From Chloroflexaceae bacterium (GTDB taxonomy: Bacteria > Chloroflexota > Chloroflexia > Chloroflexales > Chloroflexaceae), in assembly GCA_028282325.1 (NCBI GenBank), contig JANQID010000055.1:1-64000 (forward strand): 64,000 nt of DNA, read 5' to 3'. Both the position numbers and the translations under genes were made by a program. The notes beneath the pieces were generated by a model. The model did not search any database. It saw nothing but the letters and a program-made list of their open reading frames with translations, and was not told the DNA's origin. Of the stretch, positions 45,393 to 55,071 are shown in pieces. Positions within the stretch are counted from its first letter, which is position 1. Every line of letters begins with the position of its first letter.

Positions 45393-47969
45393 ATGCAGAT
45401 CGCTGAAGTTGCGCTTCGGGTTGCGCTCAAGCATAACGTCGGCGCGACGTTGAGCTACCGCGTGCCCGATCGTCTCCGGGGACTGGCGGTTCCAGGTCAG
45501 TTGGTCTGGGCGCCGTTGCGCAATCGGCGTGTGCAAGGCGTAGTTCTCGCTATTACCGAAGCCGAATCCGCCAACCGCGACACGCTCCGCGAAATTGAAG
45601 GACTGGGCGACCCGGAGGCCCTTATTCCGCCGTCCGGGCTGCAATTGGCAAACTGGCTCGCCGCGGCCTATCATGCGCCGCTTTATGAAGCGCTGGCGCT
45701 GTTTCTGCCGCCGGGCGCAGCGCAGGAGTCCGAGGTGACCTGGCGTGCGACGGCTGCCGGTCTCAGCGTTGAGCTTGGCGGGCTGCCGGAGCGAGAACGT
45801 GCCGTGCTCTATCTGTTGCGCATTCGAGGCGAGTTGCCGGAGCGCCAACTCTTCACCGAACTGCGCGGCAGCGACACCGACCTCCGCGAAGCATGCGTGA
45901 TGCTGGCGGAACGTGGCCTGGCGGCGCGGGGCGCATCCGTGCAAGCGCCGGGCGCACGTCCCCGGGTTGAGCGAATGGCGCGGTTGCTCATCTCCGCCGA
46001 TGACATAGCGCCGACGCTGAATAGCTTGGCGCGTGCGCCCCGCCAGCAGGCCGCTGTACGCTGGCTTGCCGAGCGAATGCAGACAAGCGCTGAGACTGTG
46101 CTGCCGATGCCGGTACGCGATATGTATGCGGAAACCGGCGCCGATGCAGCCGTATTGCAGGCGTTGGAGCGCAAGGGCATAGTGGTGCTGGAACAGCATG
46201 AAACCCTGCGCGATCCGCTGGCGGGTTCTCGCCGTGTGCCCGATGTTCCGCCTCCGCTGACCGTTGCTCAGAGGCGCGTCTGGGAATCGATCGCTGCCGC
46301 GCTCGATGGAGCGGCGGATGCGCAGCCCCAAACATTTCTGCTGCACGGCGTCACCGGCAGCGGCAAGACGGAAATTTACCTGCGGGCGATTGCGCGAGCA
46401 TTGCGGCGGGGGCGTCAGGCGTTAGCGCTGGTTCCCGAAATAGCGCTAACCGAGCAATTGATTCGTCGGTTTATGGCGCGCTTTCCCGGTCAGATTGCCG
46501 TGCTGCACAGTTCGTTGTCCCTGGGCGAGCGCTACGATGAGTGGCGTCGTTTGCGGCGCGGTGACGCCCGAATCGCGATTGGGAGCCGGTCTGCGGTATT
46601 TGCGCCGTTGCCGGATCTCGGCGTCATCATTGTTGATGAAGAGCATGAGCCAACCTACAAGCACGACGGCGGACTACGCTATCATGCCCGCGACGTGGCG
46701 TTGCAATTGGGCGAACTGACGAGCAGCGCGGTCATCCTCGGCAGCGCGACGCCGAGTGTGGAGAGCTACTATGCTGCACGCAACGGACAGTACGCGCTGC
46801 TCGATCTTCCGAACCGGATAGGCGGCAGTGTGGGCGCCGACGGCTCGCTGCGCACGCGGGAGTTGCCGTTGCCGCCGGTTCGTATAGCGGATATGCGCCG
46901 TGAACTGCAAAGCGGCAATCGCTCGATCTTTAGCCGCCGCTTGCAATCGGCCCTGTCGCAAGCTCTGGAACGCAACGAACAGGTGATCCTGTTTCTTAAT
47001 CGCCGTGGGGCTGCGTCGTTCGCGCTCTGTCGCGATTGCGGGCATGTGACGACCTGTCCGGCGTGCGACGCCCCGTTGGTCGTGCATTACGATGAAGATG
47101 TGCCGCCGGAAGGCTCTCGGCGTCCTGATGCCGATACGACGGAGTATAGCGTGCTCGTGTGCCATTCCTGCAACTATCATGCGCCGATTCCTGCTATCTG
47201 CCCGCAATGTCTCAGCCCGCGCATTCGGACGTTTGGGATTGGCACGCAGCGCGTAGAGATCGAGGCGCAGCGGCTCTGGCCGGAAGCGCGCACGTTGCGT
47301 TGGGATCGCGATACCGTCTCGCGCAAAGGCGCACATGGGCGAATGCTCGAACGCTTTCTGCGCCACGAAGCCGATGTGCTGATTGGCACGCAGATGATTG
47401 CCAAGGGGCTGGATCTGCCGCTGGTGTCAGTTGTAGGTGTGATTGCCGCCGATACGGGCTTACACTTGCCCGATTTTCGCAGCGGCGAGCGGACATTCCA
47501 ACTGTTGACCCAGGTTGCCGGGCGGGCGGGACGGCGCACCGCCGACGCCCAGGTTGTAATTCAGACCTATTCGCCCGATCACTATGCGCTTCAGGCGGCG
47601 CAAGAGCACGACTATCAACGTTTCTACGAGCAGGAGTTGGCGTTCCGGCGTCAGACAGGCTACCCGCCTTTTGGGCGATTGGTGCGATTCGTCTATGCCG
47701 GCGGCAGCGAACCGGCATGTCAACGCGCCGCTGCCGAGTTGGCCGAACGAATGTATACGGCTCTTGAGCGTCGCCGCCTCGACGATTGGCGCATTATCGG
47801 TCCGGCACCCGCATTCCGACAACGAGTGCGCGGACGCTGGCGCTGGCACATCTTTGTGCGTATTCCCACCGCACCGTCAGGACAATCGGCGCTGCTGCTG
47901 GGGTTTTTGGAATCAATTTCGCCATTGTATGGCTGGACAATCGATGTTGACCCGGTCTCTGTGCTATAA
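45393..47969 (+). CDS. priA: Primosomal protein N' (replication restart helicase)
   Basis: 858 residues. The 3'-OH-binding domain is followed by helicase motifs: Walker A is GVTGSGKTEIYLRA at about 310-323, then the DEEHEPTYK motif II, ATPSVES, and later RGAASFALCRDCGHVTTCPACD. Eight zinc-binding cysteines lie in two clusters (CRDCG, CPAC, CHSC, CPQC). The C-terminal helicase half has GTQMIAKGLDLP and QVAGRAGR. It restarts stalled replication forks by loading DnaB. The gene begins 82 bases from the divergent PyrK-like gene and def follows 78 bases downstream. Confidence 0.94.
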   Translation: MQIAEVALRVALKHNVGATLSYRVPDRLRGLAVPGQLVWAPLRNRRVQGVVLAITEAESANRDTLREIEGLGDPEALIPPSGLQLANWLAAAYHAPLYEALALFLPPGAAQESEVTWRATAAGLSVELGGLPERERAVLYLLRIRGELPERQLFTELRGSDTDLREACVMLAERGLAARGASVQAPGARPRVERMARLLISADDIAPTLNSLARAPRQQAAVRWLAERMQTSAETVLPMPVRDMYAETGADAAVLQALERKGIVVLEQHETLRDPLAGSRRVPDVPPPLTVAQRRVWESIAAALDGAADAQPQTFLLHGVTGSGKTEIYLRAIARALRRGRQALALVPEIALTEQLIRRFMARFPGQIAVLHSSLSLGERYDEWRRLRRGDARIAIGSRSAVFAPLPDLGVIIVDEEHEPTYKHDGGLRYHARDVALQLGELTSSAVILGSATPSVESYYAARNGQYALLDLPNRIGGSVGADGSLRTRELPLPPVRIADMRRELQSGNRSIFSRRLQSALSQALERNEQVILFLNRRGAASFALCRDCGHVTTCPACDAPLVVHYDEDVPPEGSRRPDADTTEYSVLVCHSCNYHAPIPAICPQCLSPRIRTFGIGTQRVEIEAQRLWPEARTLRWDRDTVSRKGAHGRMLERFLRHEADVLIGTQMIAKGLDLPLVSVVGVIAADTGLHLPDFRSGERTFQLLTQVAGRAGRRTADAQVVIQTYSPDHYALQAAQEHDYQRFYEQELAFRRQTGYPPFGRLVRFVYAGGSEPACQRAAAELAERMYTALERRRLDDWRIIGPAPAFRQRVRGRWRWHIFVRIPTAPSGQSALLLGFLESISPLYGWTIDVDPVSVL

Positions 47970-48047
47970 TGATACTTATTCCTTTTCACGATAGATGCCT
48001 GTGTATGAAGTTCGCGAATGAACGCTTAGATTATGGATTAGACGCAT

Positions 48048-48617
48048 ATGGCCACACGTTATATCTATCGCATCGACGACGAAGACGAGAAAAAGGTTCT
48101 TAAAACGCGCTGCCGTCCGGCTAAATTGCCCGATTCGTCGCTTAAGCGACTGATCGCCGATATGTACGAAACAATGCACGCGGCGAATGGCGTCGGGTTA
48201 GCTGCACCACAGATTGGCTTGAGCATACGTCTGGCGGTTGTCTGGACGCCTCCAGAAGTCGAGACGCTTGAAGATGGCTCTGAGGTTGAAATTGCCCCAG
48301 AACGGTCGTATACGCTGATCAATCCGCGGATTGTGAAGATGAGCAACGAGGAGATTATACGCCAGGAGGGATGCCTCAGCTTGCCAGGTTGGTATGGCGA
48401 TGTGCCGCGTGCAACCTGGGTGACGATAGAGTATCAGGATTTGAACGGCAAAACGCTGCGTCTTCGTAAGGCCGATGGCTTGCTCGGCTGGGCGATCCAG
48501 CACGAGGTTGATCATCTCGACGGCATTCTTTTCACCGAACGTATCCGCGATATTTCCACGCTCCGTGATATGAGCAAAGAGATGAGCGTGGAGAAGCCCC
48601 AAACTGTTCAGGTATAA
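48048..48617 (+). CDS. def: Peptide deformylase
   Basis: A 189-residue metalloenzyme that removes the formyl group from nascent proteins. The three family motifs are intact: GVGLAAPQIGLS, EGCLSLPGWYG and HEVDHLDGIL, supplying the Cys and two His metal ligands and the catalytic Glu. Length fits a type 1 enzyme. A charged insert around residues 65-85 (EVETLEDGSEVEIAPE) lengthens the loop. It follows priA on the same strand. A hairpin follows the stop at 48631-48675. Confidence 0.95.
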   Translation: MATRYIYRIDDEDEKKVLKTRCRPAKLPDSSLKRLIADMYETMHAANGVGLAAPQIGLSIRLAVVWTPPEVETLEDGSEVEIAPERSYTLINPRIVKMSNEEIIRQEGCLSLPGWYGDVPRATWVTIEYQDLNGKTLRLRKADGLLGWAIQHEVDHLDGILFTERIRDISTLRDMSKEMSVEKPQTVQV

Positions 48618-48938
48618 CGCCGAGTTACGTGCATCCGTATCTGCGATGGTTCGAAATCTATTGAGATACGGATGCATATCCACTAATATTCTCAGAATAG
48701 CAAGCTGTGCCGCGCTTATTTCCGCATCCAAAGCAACGGTAATCATTGGCAATATTTTATTCATCGTTGTGCTACAAAAGGTTAAGGTTCAACGTAGATG
48801 GTAGTGGTATGATAGCCGCGATTGCCGGTGCGGCGATTGCTGCAACCGGTGTGCGGGACTCAACGTCGTACAGCATAGCGATGGTTTGCTTGGGATATGT
48901 TCCCGGGCTCATTTATGATAGAAGTTAAGGAGCGAAAT
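48618..48938. other. Intergenic region after def
   Basis: Holds the hairpin with arms at 48631-48642 and 48664-48675 (GCATCCGTATCT and its complement) soon after the def stop. No T-run follows, so its strength as a terminator is uncertain. No gene is supported; a 60-codon frame at 48746-48928 has no family resemblance. Confidence 0.5.
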
Positions 48939-50744
48939 ATGGCTTCTACCACGAACCAGCGAAAGAAGTCGCGGAGCAGTCGGCGCTGGTTGTGGATTAC
49001 CGGTGCGATAGTGTTGATCGCGATCCTGGTCGGTGGATGGCTCTTCTCACAGCAGCGACCTTTGGCCGAAGGCGAGCTGCCCGAAGGCTGGCAAGCGATT
49101 CAGGTTGAGCAGGGCTCAATCGACTCAACTGTCAGCGCAACCGGCAATGTTGAGTCGGCAGCCGAAGCTAACCTGCGCTTCGAGGTCACGGGCAATGTGG
49201 TCGAAATTATGATCGAGCCGGGTGATACCGTACGTGAGGGCAATCCACTTGCGAAAATTGATACAACCGACCTGGAGTTGCTCGTAGCCCAGGCCGAGGC
49301 CGATTTGCGCCAGGCGCAGGCCGACTATGAGGGCTTGCTGGAGGGTGCGACTGAGGCCGAACTGGCCGAGGCTCGGATCCAAATCGACCAGGCTCGCAGC
49401 CAGTATGAGCAGACGTTGTCGAGTGTCACCGACTCGGATATTGCGGCGGCTCGGTCTGACCTGGAACGTGCGCAGGCGCGGCTGGCGCGGCTTCAGGGAG
49501 GTCCCGACGCAGACGAGTTGGCTCAATCGAACGATCAGGTGACTTCGGCCCGCACCGCACTTGAACAGTCCCGAGTCGATCTCTCGGCGGCTAAGGAGCA
49601 GGCCCGGCTTGATGTTGAAACACGGGCCAACGCGCTGCGCAATGCGCAGGACGAATACAGCCGGGTCTACTGGGAGAACCGTGAACTCGAAGACCAGTTG
49701 GCTTCGTTCGGGCGCGAACTCCCACGGGAGGATGTTGATCGCGAGGAGGCTGCGCTACGGTCTGTCGCCGATGCCGAAGCGGCGTTGGATAACGCAAAGC
49801 TTGCCTACGAAAAGGCCAAACAAGACGAGATTACCACGCTCGAGGCGCGCGAATCGGCGCTGGCGAGTGCAATCGCCAGCCACGACGCATTGCTTGAGGG
49901 GGTTGAAGAAGAAGATCTGGCCGACGCAAGGGCGGCAGTCGAGCGCGCCGAGGCCCAGTTGCAGCAGTTGTTGGGCGCCAACCGCGCCAGCAGCCTGGCG
50001 GTGCAGCAGTCCAATATTGCCAGCGCCGAGACTAGCCTCAAGCGGTTGCTCGAACCGCCATCGGAAAGCAGCATCGCTGCGCGGGAAGCAGGGGTAGTGC
50101 GGGCCGAAGTCGCGCTGCGCCAAGCTCAGCGCAATCTCGATCTCGGCACGTTGCGGGCGCCCTTCGCTGCTACCATCACGCGTGTTGACCTGCGGATCGG
50201 CGAGCCAGCCGATGGGGATGCGATTATCGCCGTGGCCGATCTGAGCAACCTGCATATCGATCTGCCGATCGATGAACTGGATATTGCCCAGATTCGCCTC
50301 GACCAGCCGGTGCGGATCAGCCTCGACGCATTGCCTGATGTTGATGTTGCCGGCTCGGTGGCGGCGATTGCGCCGATTGCCACGAGCAGCGACCAGGGGA
50401 CGACGACTTACGAGGTAACGGTTACTCTTGGCGACAGTGCCGTCGGTGTGCGCCCGGGTATGACGGCCGTAGTCGATATCATTACCGATGAGCGTGAGAA
50501 TGTCGTGCTGGCGCCCCGGCGGGCGGTGCGTTCGGAGGGCGGCGTGAGCTATGTGCTCATACCCAATAGCGAGCCGGTTCCACCCGGTAACAGCGAGCCA
50601 CCCGGCGAGCAGCGCGAGGTGACGATCGGATTAAGCAACAGTCAATTTGTCGAGATTCTCAATGGGTTGCAAGCGGGCGACGAAGTGCTGGTGCAGGATG
50701 TGGTCAGTACATTCTTGCCAGGCGGCGGCCCGCCGGACGGATAG
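48939..50744 (+). CDS. MacA/HlyD-type membrane-fusion (adaptor) protein
   Basis: A 601-residue extracytoplasmic adaptor of an ABC efflux system. One N-terminal membrane helix lies at about 15-35 (WLWITGAIVLIAILVGGWLFS). A lipoyl-like half-domain surrounds SATGNVESAAEANLRFEVTG. A very long alpha-helical hairpin spans about 105-405 with Ala/Glu-rich heptads, longer than in enterobacterial MacA, which suits a monoderm. The second lipoyl half is near TLRAPFAATITRVDLRIGEP. Beta-barrel and membrane-proximal domains follow. Start chosen at the ATG after AAGGAG; a frame open from 48897 adds 14 non-family residues. It heads the operon with the ATPase at 50835 and the permeases. Confidence 0.9.
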   Translation: MASTTNQRKKSRSSRRWLWITGAIVLIAILVGGWLFSQQRPLAEGELPEGWQAIQVEQGSIDSTVSATGNVESAAEANLRFEVTGNVVEIMIEPGDTVREGNPLAKIDTTDLELLVAQAEADLRQAQADYEGLLEGATEAELAEARIQIDQARSQYEQTLSSVTDSDIAAARSDLERAQARLARLQGGPDADELAQSNDQVTSARTALEQSRVDLSAAKEQARLDVETRANALRNAQDEYSRVYWENRELEDQLASFGRELPREDVDREEAALRSVADAEAALDNAKLAYEKAKQDEITTLEARESALASAIASHDALLEGVEEEDLADARAAVERAEAQLQQLLGANRASSLAVQQSNIASAETSLKRLLEPPSESSIAAREAGVVRAEVALRQAQRNLDLGTLRAPFAATITRVDLRIGEPADGDAIIAVADLSNLHIDLPIDELDIAQIRLDQPVRISLDALPDVDVAGSVAAIAPIATSSDQGTTTYEVTVTLGDSAVGVRPGMTAVVDIITDERENVVLAPRRAVRSEGGVSYVLIPNSEPVPPGNSEPPGEQREVTIGLSNSQFVEILNGLQAGDEVLVQDVVSTFLPGGGPPDG

Positions 50745-50765
50745 GCGTCGATTGCGGTAGGAGCG

Positions 50766-50807
50766 GATCGCGGTAGGGACGGGTCGCGACCCGTCCCTAC
50801 CGCGATC
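50766..50807. repeat. Perfect 42-base palindrome
   Basis: The two 21-base halves are exact reverse complements with no loop, centred at 50786/50787. It lies in the 90-base gap between adaptor and ATPase genes. It may be a dispersed palindromic repeat or an RNA hairpin that changes expression within the operon. The right side has no T-run. Confidence 0.8.
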
Positions 50808-50834
50808 GTTCCGCTGTGCAAAGTAGAGAGTGTA

Positions 50835-51596
50835 ATGAGTGACCTGATCGTTGTCAAAGACCTGACCAAGGTCTACCATATGGGAGATGTGGAGGTTCAG
50901 GCGCTGCGTGGGATCTCGCTGACGATACGAGCTGGCGAGATGGTAGCGATTATGGGACCTTCGGGCAGCGGGAAGAGCACGCTGATGAACATCATCGGCT
51001 GTCTCGACCAGCCCACCGATGGCGAGTACCACCTCGACGGCATCGACGTCGGCGGCCTGAACGATAACCAGCTAGCGGGTATTCGCAACGAAAAGATCGG
51101 ATTCGTCTTCCAGCAGTATATGCTTTTGCAGCGTACCTCAGCCCTGCGCAATGTTGAATTGCCCATGCTCTATGGCGGCAAAGGCAGCAATCGCCATACA
51201 CGGGCGCTGGCGGCGCTCGAAGCGGTCGGAATGAGCGACCGCACGCATCATAAACCCAACGAGCTTTCGGGTGGCCAGCAGCAACGGGTGGCGATCGCCC
51301 GAGCGCTGGTCAACGAGCCGCAGATCATTATGGCCGACGAGCCGACCGGCGCGCTGGACACCCATACCGGCGAGGAGATAATGGGCATTTTCCAGCGTCT
51401 CAACCAGGAGCAGGGCATCACCGTGATTCTGGTGACTCACGAACACGATGTGGCCAATCACGCCGAGCGGATCATCAGCCTGCGTGACGGCGTGGTCGAA
51501 CATGATAAGCCGCTGAAGGAACGGATGATTTCGCCGGCGCTAGCGGCCCTGATGGAAGCCGAACCGGCCTCGGCGGGCGAAGCGCCGACTGCTTGA
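50835..51596 (+). CDS. MacB/LolD-type ABC transporter ATP-binding protein
   Basis: 253 residues. Walker A is [12 protein letters not shown] near 43, the Q-loop is FVFQQYMLL, the signature is [15 protein letters not shown], Walker B is [12 protein letters not shown] and the switch His is in LVTHEHD. The sequence type matches the LolD/MacB branch that pairs with FtsX-like permeases. It probably energises both permeases immediately downstream, and possibly the orphan permease at 13867. A 91-base gap with a palindrome separates it from the adaptor gene. Confidence 0.94.
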   Translation: MSDLIVVKDLTKVYHMGDVEVQALRGISLTIRAGEMVAIMGPSGSGKSTLMNIIGCLDQPTDGEYHLDGIDVGGLNDNQLAGIRNEKIGFVFQQYMLLQRTSALRNVELPMLYGGKGSNRHTRALAALEAVGMSDRTHHKPNELSGGQQQRVAIARALVNEPQIIMADEPTGALDTHTGEEIMGIFQRLNQEQGITVILVTHEHDVANHAERIISLRDGVVEHDKPLKERMISPALAALMEAEPASAGEAPTA

Positions 51597-51620
51597 AATG
51601 TATAGTCGCACAATATCGTT

Positions 51621-52874
51621 ATGAACTTTGTCGAGTCTATTCTGATCGCCTTCCGAGCGTTGGCGGCCAACAAAATGCGGGCGTTGCTGACGATGCTGGG
51701 TATCATCATCGGCGTCGGTGCGGTGATCGGCATGCTCGCGATGGGCAACGGATTCCAGGGTTTTCTAAACGACCAGTTCGCCCAACTCGGTGCCGGCAAT
51801 TTCTACGTGGCGCCGTTTGTCGACAGCAACGAGATCGATGCAATCATCTCGGCTCGATTAAGCTATGCCGATGCCCAGGCTATCGCGGAACCGGGGCGCG
51901 CCCCGGCGGTCGATGCCGTGGCGGTCGAGATCTCCGGTCAGGTGCAGGCTGCGGCTAAGGGTTCCCGTCTAGACTTCAATGTGCGCGCCGTCAGCCCAGG
52001 CTTTTTCTATGTAACCCCGCAAGATCTCGGCGCGGGTCGGCTATTCGATACCGCCGCCGACGAGGATCAGGCGCGTGTAGCTGTGATTGGCTGGAAGGTC
52101 GCCGATGAGCTGTACGGTGGCACGTCGCTGGCGCTCGGCCAGCGCCTGAACCTGAACGGGTCGTCGTTCGAGGTGATCGGGGTGCTGGCGACCGAAGAGG
52201 GCCAGATCAGCGTCGGCGCCGATCCCGCGGAGGCGATCTTCGTGCCGTACCAGACCGGAATTGCTCGTCTCTTTCGCAACCGGTTCGACGACCGAACCGA
52301 TATTGATATTATGACCGTGAAGGCGCGCAGCATCAATGAGATTGATAATGCGATTCGCCAGGTCACCGAGGTGGTGCGCGAGGAGCACCGTCTAACCTAC
52401 CAGGACAATGATTTTACAATCATCAACCCCGACCAGATCGCCGCACAGTTCAACGCCGTGATCGGCGCTTTCACCGCCTTCCTCGGTCTGGTGGCGGGGA
52501 TTTCGCTGATCGTCGGCGGGATCGGGATCATGAACATTATGCTGGTGAGCGTTGCCGAACGCACCCGTGAGATCGGGCTGCGCAAAGCGGTGGGAGCGCG
52601 CCAGTTTGACATCATGCTCCAGTTCCTGGTTGAGGCGGTCGTGCTATGCCTGGTGGGCGGTGTACTCGGTATTCTGCTAGGCTTCGGGCTGGCTCAAATC
52701 GGCACGCTGGTGCTGGTCGGACTCTTTGGCGCCGAAGGAGCTGCGGCAAGGGTTGCGCTCGGTGACGTCGTGTTTGCAACCGCCATTGCAACCACAATCG
52801 GCATCGTTTTCGGCTTCTTCCCGGCCCTGACGGCAGCGCGGCTGAACCCGATCGAAGCTCTGCGGACCGAGTAG
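51621..52874 (+). CDS. MacB-type ABC permease 1
   Basis: A 417-residue FtsX-like permease. The cytoplasmic N-terminus ALAANKMRALLTMLGIIIGVG contains the coupling segment and leads into helix 1. An extracytoplasmic MacB_PCD domain spans about 45-280, and three helices at about 285-410 are interspersed with the conserved SVAERTREIGLRKAVGARQ loop. It probably forms a heterodimer with the paralogue encoded 16 bases downstream. Substrate unknown. Confidence 0.93.
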   Translation: MNFVESILIAFRALAANKMRALLTMLGIIIGVGAVIGMLAMGNGFQGFLNDQFAQLGAGNFYVAPFVDSNEIDAIISARLSYADAQAIAEPGRAPAVDAVAVEISGQVQAAAKGSRLDFNVRAVSPGFFYVTPQDLGAGRLFDTAADEDQARVAVIGWKVADELYGGTSLALGQRLNLNGSSFEVIGVLATEEGQISVGADPAEAIFVPYQTGIARLFRNRFDDRTDIDIMTVKARSINEIDNAIRQVTEVVREEHRLTYQDNDFTIINPDQIAAQFNAVIGAFTAFLGLVAGISLIVGGIGIMNIMLVSVAERTREIGLRKAVGARQFDIMLQFLVEAVVLCLVGGVLGILLGFGLAQIGTLVLVGLFGAEGAAARVALGDVVFATAIATTIGIVFGFFPALTAARLNPIEALRTE

Positions 52875-52890
52875 TAGTGGAGCGTGTACT

Positions 52891-54162
52891 ATGAACCTGA
52901 TCGAGTCGTTTCGGATCGCCTGGGGCGCGATGATGAGCCACAAGCTACGCTCGTTGCTGACGATGATGGGGATCATCATCGGTGTCGGCGCGGTTGTGGG
53001 CATGCTGGCTATCGGAGAGGGTTATTCGGCCTATATCGATGCCGAGTTCGACGAACTGGGCGTAGGCACCTTCTATGTGAACCCACAGATTGATACCCAG
53101 GATGATCTCGAGCAAGAGACCTTGCGCCCGCAACTGACCGCCGCTGACGCCGAGGCCCTGATGCAACCTGGTCGGGCGCCGGCGGTTGAGTTCGTGGTAG
53201 TCGAGCTGAACGACTTCGGCGTCGTCAATGCCGGCGGCGCCCGCTACTTGTTCGGTATCAAGGGAGTGACGCCGAGCTTCTTCGAGGTTGGCGACCAGAG
53301 CATGGGCGACGGGCGGGTTTTCACCGAGGAAGAGGAGCGTAGCAGCGCCCGGGTAGCGGTGATTGGCGACCTGGTGGCCGAGACACTGTTTGGCAGTATC
53401 TACGACGCGGTTGGGCGGCGGATCAACGTCAACGGCGTTCAGTTCGAGGTGATCGGCGTTTCGACAGCCGGCCAGAGCCAGCTCGCCGGCGCCTTCGGAC
53501 GTTTCGGCGATCCGGGAGAGCAGATCTACACGCCTTACAGCACTGCCCGCAACCGCCTGTTCCGCAACGAGGTCGACACACGGGTCGATGTCTCATCGTT
53601 GACGGTGAAGGCTCGCGACATCGAGTCGATCGACGAAGCGATTCACCAAGTGACGCTGGCGCTGCGCGATGAGCACCGGCTGACCTACCAGTCGAACGAT
53701 TTTACGGTTACGAACCCGGCCCAGCTCGCCGATCAGGCTCGCGTCGTGACAGTCGGCTTCAGCGCCTTCTTGGGCACGATCGGCGGAATTTCGCTGCTGG
53801 TGGGCGGGATCGGGATTATGAACATTATGCTGGTGAGCGTGACCCAGCGCACGAGCGAGATCGGATTGCGCAAGGCGGTTGGGGCGCGCCGCAGCGATAT
53901 TCTGCTCCAGTTCCTGATCGAAGCGCTGGTGCTCTGCCTCTCAGGTGGCCTGCTGGGGATCGGCCTCGGTTACCTCTTCTCGTTCGGAGGCACGACGGTG
54001 CTCTACAACCTTTCACAAGATCCCAACATCCGCGCGAGCGTGACACTCTTCTCAGTGGTATTGGCAACTTCGATCTCGGTGGCTATCGGGCTCTTCTTCG
54101 GTCTGTTCCCGGCTCTGCGGGCGGCGCGGCTCGATCCGATTGCGGCGCTGCGTAAGGAATAG
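52891..54162 (+). CDS. MacB-type ABC permease 2
   Basis: A 423-residue paralogue of the preceding gene, similar along its whole length: MMSHKLRSLLTMMGIIIGVG, then the extracytoplasmic domain, and SVTQRTSEIGLRKAVGARR. It ends in the same ARLDPIAALRKE tail. Tandem, diverged permeases usually make a heterodimer; a second, separate exporter sharing the ATPase is less likely. AGGAG precedes the ATG. Confidence 0.93.
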   Translation: MNLIESFRIAWGAMMSHKLRSLLTMMGIIIGVGAVVGMLAIGEGYSAYIDAEFDELGVGTFYVNPQIDTQDDLEQETLRPQLTAADAEALMQPGRAPAVEFVVVELNDFGVVNAGGARYLFGIKGVTPSFFEVGDQSMGDGRVFTEEEERSSARVAVIGDLVAETLFGSIYDAVGRRINVNGVQFEVIGVSTAGQSQLAGAFGRFGDPGEQIYTPYSTARNRLFRNEVDTRVDVSSLTVKARDIESIDEAIHQVTLALRDEHRLTYQSNDFTVTNPAQLADQARVVTVGFSAFLGTIGGISLLVGGIGIMNIMLVSVTQRTSEIGLRKAVGARRSDILLQFLIEALVLCLSGGLLGIGLGYLFSFGGTTVLYNLSQDPNIRASVTLFSVVLATSISVAIGLFFGLFPALRAARLDPIAALRKE

Positions 54163-54225
54163 CGTAGCGCACAAAACGAGAAGAATCCTGGCAATTCGGA
54201 TAGCAGGCATATGAGATTGTTCGTT

Positions 54226-54560
54226 CTACATCCTCCTGTGTGAAACGGTCTCTGTGATTCTGGCGAAGTAATGGTGCCATTCCACTGCGTTTATCGGTTC
54301 CCAGCCCCATTCATCCATCAGTATTTCCCATACGACTTGAAATTCCTCTGGCTCGTTGCGCAAACCGAGCACGTGCAATAAGTAGCTGATGAATTTTGGC
54401 CGCAATCGTGTATTTGGAACGCTTAATCCGCGTTCCCATGCGCTCGCGGATTCATAGCTCCGGTTCCCGTGTAGCCGCATGCCCGCGCCATCTGGGCAAG
54501 CGTCACACCTGCGGCTTTGCGTACTTCGGTCAATTTCGTCAGCTTGAAAGGATCTGGCAT
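54226..54560 (-). pseudogene. Frameshifted XRE-like HTH regulator
   Basis: From the ATG at 54560 the frame encodes a helix-turn-helix start (TEVRKAAGVTLAQMARACGY) and then hits a stop after 45 codons. The other frame carries on the family pattern with SASAWERGLSVPNTRL and the helix FISYLLHVLGL, to the stop at 54226. The two frames join if one G is added to the G run at 54466-54468. GAGGAG lies 11 bases before the ATG. Either a real frameshift or a homopolymer sequencing error. The gene would encode a small DNA-binding protein of about 111 residues. It is convergent with the permease operon. Confidence 0.6.
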
Positions 54561-55071
54561 AACGATCAAAACTCCTCAAAAAATACTGGGTTTACGGGGT
54601 GACAAATAGAGAACGTACATGGGAAAATGAGTAAGCCTGGTATATACGAGCATATGTAGGAAGCTATCAAACAATATGGGAGACACCGCATGGTGTCATT
54701 CTGCGCAGCGAAGAATCTCAGATTCCAAGGCCATCGAGACCCTTCACTCCGCCTGCGGCTCCGTTCAGGGTGACATGCGGCATACTCATCATCGTTTGGT
54801 AGCTATGGGAAAACGATCAATCTAAGGTTGCATATATTAAAATTGTCATCCGGCAAGCCTGAGAAAGTTACAAATTTTTCAGATGCGCCTGGCAGTAACT
54901 TCTCAGTGTACAGATGCCTTTGGGACAAATTAGAAAGTTAGTATGACTGACATACTATGGATTCTTTAATGGACTACGATAGTTCATAGCATGTTCAGAA
55001 ATTTTTCCTCTCATGGTAATTAGTACCGAAACATGTCATTTTTGATTGCCGATTGGCAGGAATCAACGAAA
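54561..55071. other. Intergenic region holding dispersed repeat copy D
   Basis: No gene. The repeat at 54665-54802 is flanked by AT-rich DNA that should hold the promoter of the PP2C gene. The ATG at 55033 is a possible earlier start of that gene. Confidence 0.5.
54665..54802 (-). repeat. Dispersed repeat with TACCAAAC ends, copy D
   Basis: The left end here reads TATCAAACAATATGGGAGAC, the right end CATCGTTTGGTA, with the same core in reverse. Orientation is opposite to copies A, B and C. Confidence 0.8.

Noticed and set aside
47942-47970. TATAAT box at the end of priA as a promoter for def
   Set aside because: The only TTGAC-like hexamer is just 12 bases upstream of it, too close for a sigma-70 promoter, and no other -35 fits.
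48746-48928. 60-codon frame after def
   Set aside because: No ribosome-binding site or family resemblance; the adaptor gene starts just afterwards.
55033-55071. Earlier start for the phosphatase gene
   Set aside because: No clear ribosome-binding site, and the extra residues have no counterpart in PP2C proteins.
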